Shown here piece after piece: positions 41,898 to 46,774 of a DNA stretch of 46,774 nt. Position numbers and translations under genes: made by a program. Numbering within the stretch: the stretch's first letter is position 1; every line of letters starts with the position of its first letter. This DNA comes from an uncultured Halieaceae bacterium (GTDB lineage: Bacteria > Pseudomonadota > Gammaproteobacteria > Pseudomonadales > Halieaceae): positions 1 through 46,774 of the forward strand of contig CAJXMD010000010.1 in NCBI GenBank assembly GCA_913056165.1. Reading direction: 5' to 3'. Under the pieces are notes generated by a model. It worked only from the letters and a program-made list of their open reading frames with translations, did no database searches and was not told the DNA's origin.

Positions 41898-43739
41898 ATG
41901 CCTCAATATCGCTCAAAAACCTCAACTGGCGGCCGCAACCAGGCAGGTGCGCGAGCCCTGTGGCGTGCGACCGGCATGACCGATGGTGATTTCGAAAAAC
42001 CGATTATCGCGGTGGTAAATTCCTTCACCCAGTTCGTCCCGGGCCATGTACACCTTAAAGATCTCGGCCAGTTAGTGGCAAGGGAAATTGAGGCTGCCGG
42101 CGGAGTTGCCAAAGAATTTAATACCATCGCAGTCGATGACGGCATTGCGATGGGTCACGACGGCATGCTGTATAGCTTGCCCTCCCGAGACATCATTTCG
42201 GATTCCGTGGAGTACATGGTCAACGGCCATTGCGCCGATGCCATGGTGTGTATTTCAAACTGCGACAAGATTACACCCGGCATGCTCAATGCGGCGATGC
42301 GGCTTAATATCCCCTGTATTTTTGTCTCCGGCGGACCCATGGAAGCGGGCAAGACCAAGTTATCCGAGACCAAGCTAGACTTGGTAGACGCTATGGTTAT
42401 CGCAGCAGACAGCTCGGTCGATGACGCTACTGTCGAAGAGTACGAGCGCTCCGCCTGCCCAACCTGTGGCTCCTGCTCAGGGATGTTTACAGCGAATTCG
42501 ATGAACTGCCTGACCGAGGCTTTGGGATTGAGTTTGCCCGGAAATGGCTCGCTTCTCGCCACTCATGCAGACAGAGAGGCCCTTTTCCGTCGCGCGGGCC
42601 AGGAAATTGTCGGGCTGGCAAAACGCTACTACGAGCAGGACGACCTGTCCGTGCTTCCCCGACGCATAGCGAATCGCGCCGCGTTCGAGAACGCAATGGC
42701 GCTGGATATTGCAATGGGGGGGTCAACCAACACCATTCTGCATTTGCTCGCGGCAGCGCAGGAGGCCGAGGTCGATTTCTCCATGGCCGATATAGACAAG
42801 CTAAGCCGCCGCATTCCCCAGCTCTGCAAGGTCGCGCCCAGCACCCAGCTCTATCACATGGAAGACGTACACCGCGCGGGTGGCGTTATGGCTATTTTAG
42901 GAGAACTCAACCGAGCAGGTCTGATCGATGCCTCCACAAAGACAGTGCATAGCGACACCATGGGCGACGCACTCTTGGCATGGGACATTACAACCACCGA
43001 AAGTGACGCGGTAAAAACCATGTACGCCGCGGGGCCTGCTGGGATACCAACTCAAACCGCCTTCAGTCAGGATACCCGCTGGCCTAGCCTGGATGTGGAT
43101 CGCGAGGGGGGCTGTATCAGGGCGCTCGAGCATGCCTACTCGCTGGAGGGCGGGCTCGCCGTCTTGTTTGGGAACATTGCCGAAGATGGATGCGTTGTTA
43201 AAACCGCCGGGGTAGATGATGACAACCTCACTTTTTCAGGTCCAGCGCATATTTGTGAAAGCCAAGAGGACGCGGTTGCGGATATCCTCGAAGATCGGGT
43301 CAAACCTGGCGACGTTGTGATTGTGCGCTACGAGGGACCCCGAGGCGGGCCCGGTATGCAAGAAATGCTCTATCCAACAAGCTACCTAAAATCAAAGGGC
43401 CTTGGCAAAGCCTGCGCGCTCATCACCGATGGGCGGTTTTCGGGAGGCACTTCCGGCTTGTCGATTGGTCACGTATCCCCCGAAGCCGCAGCGGGGGGGG
43501 CTATCGGACTCGTTCAGCAGGGTGACCCAATTACAATTGATATCCCCAATCGAAGCATCAATGTTGATCTGGATGCACCCACATTGGCAGCTCGCCGAAA
43601 AGCCATGGATGGATCCTCGAAGCCTTGGCAACCCGTAAAGCACCGGCCCCGAAAAGTGAGCCCGGCACTAAAGGTCTACGCCAAGATGGTCACCAGCGCC
43701 GACAAAGGCGCAGTTAGAGACCTAACACTTCTCGATTGA
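41898..43739 (+). CDS. ilvD: Dihydroxy-acid dehydratase
   Basis: An iron-sulfur enzyme that dehydrates 2,3-dihydroxy acids to the 2-keto acids of valine and isoleucine. The 613 residues are very close to E. coli IlvD (616). Iron-sulfur cysteines are present in [11 protein letters not shown] and [50 protein letters not shown] and [21 protein letters not shown] are family signatures. It lies 100 bp after argA; the spacer has no clear terminator or attenuator. It ends overlapping the DUF6279-type gene by 26 bp on the opposite strand. Confidence 0.97.
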   Translation: MPQYRSKTSTGGRNQAGARALWRATGMTDGDFEKPIIAVVNSFTQFVPGHVHLKDLGQLVAREIEAAGGVAKEFNTIAVDDGIAMGHDGMLYSLPSRDIISDSVEYMVNGHCADAMVCISNCDKITPGMLNAAMRLNIPCIFVSGGPMEAGKTKLSETKLDLVDAMVIAADSSVDDATVEEYERSACPTCGSCSGMFTANSMNCLTEALGLSLPGNGSLLATHADREALFRRAGQEIVGLAKRYYEQDDLSVLPRRIANRAAFENAMALDIAMGGSTNTILHLLAAAQEAEVDFSMADIDKLSRRIPQLCKVAPSTQLYHMEDVHRAGGVMAILGELNRAGLIDASTKTVHSDTMGDALLAWDITTTESDAVKTMYAAGPAGIPTQTAFSQDTRWPSLDVDREGGCIRALEHAYSLEGGLAVLFGNIAEDGCVVKTAGVDDDNLTFSGPAHICESQEDAVADILEDRVKPGDVVIVRYEGPRGGPGMQEMLYPTSYLKSKGLGKACALITDGRFSGGTSGLSIGHVSPEAAAGGAIGLVQQGDPITIDIPNRSINVDLDAPTLAARRKAMDGSSKPWQPVKHRPRKVSPALKVYAKMVTSADKGAVRDLTLLD

Positions 43740-44604
43740 TTGGCTGCCCACTCTCGATTAGCGCCTCAAAGTCGGTTCGATATCTTTCTATCTCCCGTCT
43801 GAGGCGCCGATCCTGCTTACTCGTCCGCTGATTGAGCACGGACAATATAATTTGACGCGAAATACCGGTATTTCTGGCAAATGCTTGCTCGTACTCCGAA
43901 GTGCGGTTATCCCGCCGTTCGATATAAATCTTTCTTGCCTGATTGGGCCAATCAGGATCATTCATACGCAAAACTTGCTCCAGCTTTGTGACCCAACGGC
44001 CTCTATCTTCAAGCCACAAAAAATCGAGCCTTTGGTACTCGGCACTGCCCTCCTCAATGGTCTGTTTTTGGGCGTCAGTAAGCGTCCCCAAAAATCGACT
44101 TAGATTTTTTTGAAATTGCTTTTGAATATTTTGGTAGTAAGCAGGCTCAGTGCGATCACGGTACTTTTTTTCAAGGTCGGCTTGGTCTTGCTGCAGCGTC
44201 AGTACAAATTCAATCCGCTGCTCGTAGGATAAGGTCGCGCCGAAATCGATAAGCAGATCGAGGACTTTGATCTGCAAACGGCTTGCCGCTGCCTCCAGCT
44301 GGTCAATTAATTGATTCAGCTCCCCCTCGCTTACGCCGTCATCGAGGCTTTCCTCAAACTCGGTTAGCCACGCGACATACTCGGGAAGCTCGTCAGCACG
44401 ATGCCAATCCAGGAGTGCCTCCACGCGCCGATTAAAGTCGTTTCGTTGATCGCGACTCAGTGGTACATAGTCACGCACGTACCAGCCGATAAGAGTATCC
44501 AAACGGTTGTAAAGAAAGGTTGTACTTGAGCAGCCGCTCAGGCACAGCAGCAGCCCCAGTATCAAAAGGCGCTTAGCGCCAGCCGGCAGTATCAGCCAAC
44601 TCAC
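43714..44604 (-). CDS. DUF6279-type lipoprotein
   Basis: A 296-residue predicted lipoprotein. With the GTG at 44604 it begins [26 protein letters not shown], a clean lipobox (LSGC). The mature part is charged and mostly helical, with features like [26 protein letters not shown] and long coiled stretches (about residues 115-180), as in the DUF6279 family of proteobacterial lipoproteins with no known function. The frame is open farther upstream but only within the GGDEF gene. It overlaps that gene by 32 nt, which suggests translational coupling with a cyclic-di-GMP enzyme. Its stop overlaps ilvD by 26 bp on the other strand. Confidence 0.8.
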   Translation of the reverse strand: MSWLILPAGAKRLLILGLLLCLSGCSSTTFLYNRLDTLIGWYVRDYVPLSRDQRNDFNRRVEALLDWHRADELPEYVAWLTEFEESLDDGVSEGELNQLIDQLEAAASRLQIKVLDLLIDFGATLSYEQRIEFVLTLQQDQADLEKKYRDRTEPAYYQNIQKQFQKNLSRFLGTLTDAQKQTIEEGSAEYQRLDFLWLEDRGRWVTKLEQVLRMNDPDWPNQARKIYIERRDNRTSEYEQAFARNTGISRQIILSVLNQRTSKQDRRLRREIERYRTDFEALIESGQPINREVLGL

Positions 44605-45712
44605 CACTATTAATAGCTGTTGAAAGTCGAACAACTTCGACACGATCGCGGCCCAGTTGTTTGGCCCGATACATAGCCGAATCGACCTGTTCGAGCCAAT
44701 CGATAGTACTTCGCACCTGAGAAACATCACAAACTCCAATGCTTACGGTTACTTCTCGGTCAGGCAATACGTTGAGAGTTTTAATCGTTATGCTCAAGTC
44801 TTGGGCTATCTCAGCCGCCGCACGGTTTGCAACACCGCCGAGCAAAATTACAAACTCCTCACCATCAAGCCGAAACAGCATATCGACTTTGCTAAGCCGC
44901 TCGCTAATTTGCTTTACGACGCTCTGCAATACCCTGTCGCCCGCTGCATGGCCATGGTAGTCGTTGATTGATTTGAAGTGATCAATATCCAATAACAACA
45001 GTGTGGACATCCGCCTGTGGCGCTCGAAATCAGTCAGACTCCGTTGCACTTGAGGCATTAGACAGCGGCGGTTATACGCGCCTGTAAGAGGGTCCTTAAA
45101 AGCAAGATCAGCAAGTTTCCCCGATTGTCGGTTCATCAGGCGCATCACCTCGAGGAGCGCCATCATAGTCACCAACAACACTAGATCGTTACCAATAGGC
45201 CATTGGGACAGCCCAACAGCACGCATGGCGAGCAGCGACAGGGCCAGCACAACACCCACCAATAAACCCACGCTAGTTGGCAAGAGAACAGAGATCGCTA
45301 CGAGCAGTGGAAACAGCCAGTAATAGTGATGAGCGTTACCACTGGCGAGTGACCACATCAACACAACTAAGGTTGCCAGCAAAGGTATGACTGGGGGCGT
45401 TAAAAAGGTGCCGCGAAGGAAAGCCCATGCAGCACTGACCAGCACGCCAATTTCAACTATACAGGCGACAATCATCAGAGTGAGCGAGCCCCCAAGATCG
45501 GACGGGATCTCACAAATAACGGCAGCTAGGATCGCCATCATGACCACAAGCATCAGCTGGTAACCGGCGTGCCGTCGCAAAAACTCGCTATCTTCGAGGT
45601 CAACCTCGTCAGGAGCTACAGAGAGTGACCGCAGAAATCCGACGCGGAAGGATGGCCAAAAGGGCTCACCTGATGACTCGTAAAGCCCCTGTGGGGGTCT
45701 GTTCGCGGCCAT
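44573..45712 (-). CDS. Membrane diguanylate cyclase (GGDEF domain)
   Basis: A 379-residue protein with about five or six membrane helices (residues 50-190) without a recognised sensor domain, then a GGDEF domain (about 203-370) that makes cyclic-di-GMP. The metal Asp is in LLLLDIDHFKSIND; the active-site motif reads DGEEF (283-287), that is GGEEF with the first glycine changed to Asp. The inhibitory I-site is SKVD rather than RxxD, so product feedback is probably lost. Whether DGEEF is active is uncertain. The gene overlaps the lipoprotein gene by 32 nt. Its ATG at 45712 has no strong ribosome site. Confidence 0.87.
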   Translation of the reverse strand: MAANRPPQGLYESSGEPFWPSFRVGFLRSLSVAPDEVDLEDSEFLRRHAGYQLMLVVMMAILAAVICEIPSDLGGSLTLMIVACIVEIGVLVSAAWAFLRGTFLTPPVIPLLATLVVLMWSLASGNAHHYYWLFPLLVAISVLLPTSVGLLVGVVLALSLLAMRAVGLSQWPIGNDLVLLVTMMALLEVMRLMNRQSGKLADLAFKDPLTGAYNRRCLMPQVQRSLTDFERHRRMSTLLLLDIDHFKSINDYHGHAAGDRVLQSVVKQISERLSKVDMLFRLDGEEFVILLGGVANRAAAEIAQDLSITIKTLNVLPDREVTVSIGVCDVSQVRSTIDWLEQVDSAMYRAKQLGRDRVEVVRLSTAINSGELADTAGWR

Positions 45713-45804
45713 TAATCGACGCCCGATATGCTGCCTGACAACAAAGACATTGTGACACAGCTACGAAAAGCTGCCATCGAACCACAGGGGTTGCACTGTT
45801 AAGA

Positions 45805-46774
45805 TCAGGCAGCCGCGGATGAATCCATATCAAGAGCGACCAACGCAGATAAAATGGCATTGAGTGTTGCCTGAACAATGTCATGACTGCGGCCAACACC
45901 ACAGGGGCGAGCCCCTTCCACGTTCAACTGCACGTAACACACAGCCTCCGCATCAGCACTCTGTCCCAGTGTGTGCTCGCTGTACTCAACGACGACAATA
46001 CGGCGCGCAAAATGTGACTCCAGCGCGTTAACGAAGGCATCTATCACGCCGTTTCCTCGACCCGACAAGCTGGCTTCACCGCTGGGGGTGTGCAAGGTGG
46101 CCGTCAGTGCATCCTCGCCCTCTTCCCGCGCCAGCTGGTAACGTCCCAAATTCCACCCCGCCCCATTTCGCAGATAGGTCGACTCAAAAAGACGATGAAT
46201 ATCTTCTGAGGCAACCTCCGCCTCACTCTCTTCCGCGAGCTCCTGAACAGACTGGCTAAAATCAACCTGTAGCCAACGGGGTAATTCGTAACCGTGGTCC
46301 CGCTGTAACACGTAGGCTACGCCACCTTTGCCGGACTGGCTGTTGATGCGAATAACCTCCTGATAAGTGCGACCGATATCCCGCGGATCTATCGGCAAAT
46401 AGGCAACGTCCCATGGATCTTCAGCCGAGCGCAGCGCAAGACATTTGTTAATAGCGTCCTGATGACTTCCCGAGAATGCCGTGAATACCAGATCACCGGC
46501 ATAGGGGTGGCGAGGATGAACGGGGATTTGTGTGCACTCCCTCACCACCGCGATCAGCTCATCCATTCGCTCAAAATTCAGCATGGGGTCGATGCCCTGG
46601 CTATACAGATTCATGGCCATGGTCACAATATCCATGTTGCCGGTCCGCTCCCCGTTGCCCATGAGGGTCCCCTCCACACGGTCTGCGCCCGCCATCACCC
46701 CGAGCTCACCGGCTGCCACAGCGCATCCGCGATCGTTATGGGTGTGCAGTGAAATGAGCAGCGACTCCCTATTT
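45805..46774 (-). CDS. leuA: 2-isopropylmalate synthase, C-terminal part (partial)
   Basis: The first committed enzyme of leucine synthesis, condensing acetyl-CoA with 2-ketoisovalerate. The frame runs off the window end. The visible ~323 residues start NRESLLISLHTHNDRG, with the metal-binding HxH and the nearby GADRVEGTLMGNGERTGN, and continue to the subdomain and the C-terminal LeuA allosteric domain (about the last 120 residues, starting EDIHRLFESTYLRNGAGW). It resembles the longer LeuA form (about 550 residues) of Pseudomonas and actinobacteria. Leucine feedback is expected from the C-terminal domain. A 92-bp spacer separates it from the GGDEF gene. Confidence 0.95.
   Translation of the reverse strand, partial: NRESLLISLHTHNDRGCAVAAGELGVMAGADRVEGTLMGNGERTGNMDIVTMAMNLYSQGIDPMLNFERMDELIAVVRECTQIPVHPRHPYAGDLVFTAFSGSHQDAINKCLALRSAEDPWDVAYLPIDPRDIGRTYQEVIRINSQSGKGGVAYVLQRDHGYELPRWLQVDFSQSVQELAEESEAEVASEDIHRLFESTYLRNGAGWNLGRYQLAREEGEDALTATLHTPSGEASLSGRGNGVIDAFVNALESHFARRIVVVEYSEHTLGQSADAEAVCYVQLNVEGARPCGVGRSHDIVQATLNAILSALVALDMDSSAAA

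Noticed and set aside
41794..41979. Small frame between argA and ilvD
   Set aside because: It overlaps the start of ilvD in another frame and shows no family. The spacer does not look like a leader peptide with a run of branched-chain codons.
1..46774. CRISPR arrays, insertion sequences, phage genes or toxin-antitoxin pairs
   Set aside because: No repeat-spacer pattern, transposase, integrase, capsid or toxin-like gene could be found in the translated frames.

Overview
The window looks like a chromosomal segment of a free-living, probably marine, gammaproteobacterium; a Cellvibrionales/Halieaceae-like or Pseudomonas-related lineage is an inference. The reasons are the tolC/yqiB/cpdA/parE block, RdgC, GlnE, KdkA and a Pseudomonas-like order running from parE and tolC through lipopolysaccharide core genes to ilvE-glnE. 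It is almost entirely housekeeping and cell-envelope DNA. I see no insertion sequence, prophage or CRISPR array. The first and last genes (an RND efflux pump and leuA) are cut by the window edges.

Layout. 1-1661: 3' half of an RND pump. 1679-2021: tRNA-Phe with a good promoter and terminator, followed about 190 bp downstream by a second copy of its 3' end. 2057-5372: a DMT permease, then the threonine-degradation pair tdh-kbl. 5471-7057: a lipoprotein with two phospholipase D motifs. 7175-11227: a three-gene exporter-like operon (ABC membrane protein, HlyD-type adaptor, TolC-type outer membrane protein) whose ATPase domain has lost every catalytic motif. 11236-13752: DUF1653 protein, rdgC, glyoxalase I and a class I amidotransferase. 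14061-16304: an eight-haem cytochrome c fused to TPR repeats, with a structured leader. 16310-21706: yceI, parE, cpdA and yqiB on the minus strand, diverging from tolC.

21795-36293 is a surface-glycan region. First comes a compact lipooligosaccharide core set: waaA, kdkA, one GT9 transferase, an O-antigen ligase and two WaaE-like GT2 transferases. Next is an uncharacterised cassette of a GT4 transferase, two methyltransferases and an alpha/alpha-toroid (prenyltransferase-like) protein. Last is a complete dTDP-L-rhamnose pathway split into convergent pairs rmlAC (+) and rmlDB (-). The rmlDB pair lies at the end of a tightly packed minus-strand array that begins with glnE and ilvE. 40493-46774: argA, ilvD, a DUF6279-type lipoprotein overlapping a membrane diguanylate cyclase, and leuA.

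Together the genes cover lipid A-core assembly and ligation, sugar nucleotide supply, branched-chain amino acid, arginine and threonine metabolism, and envelope export. The best candidates for undescribed biology are the exporter with a dead ATPase (7175-11227) and the GT4/methyltransferase/toroid cassette (28129-31978). The duplicated tRNA-Phe end is the clearest non-coding oddity.
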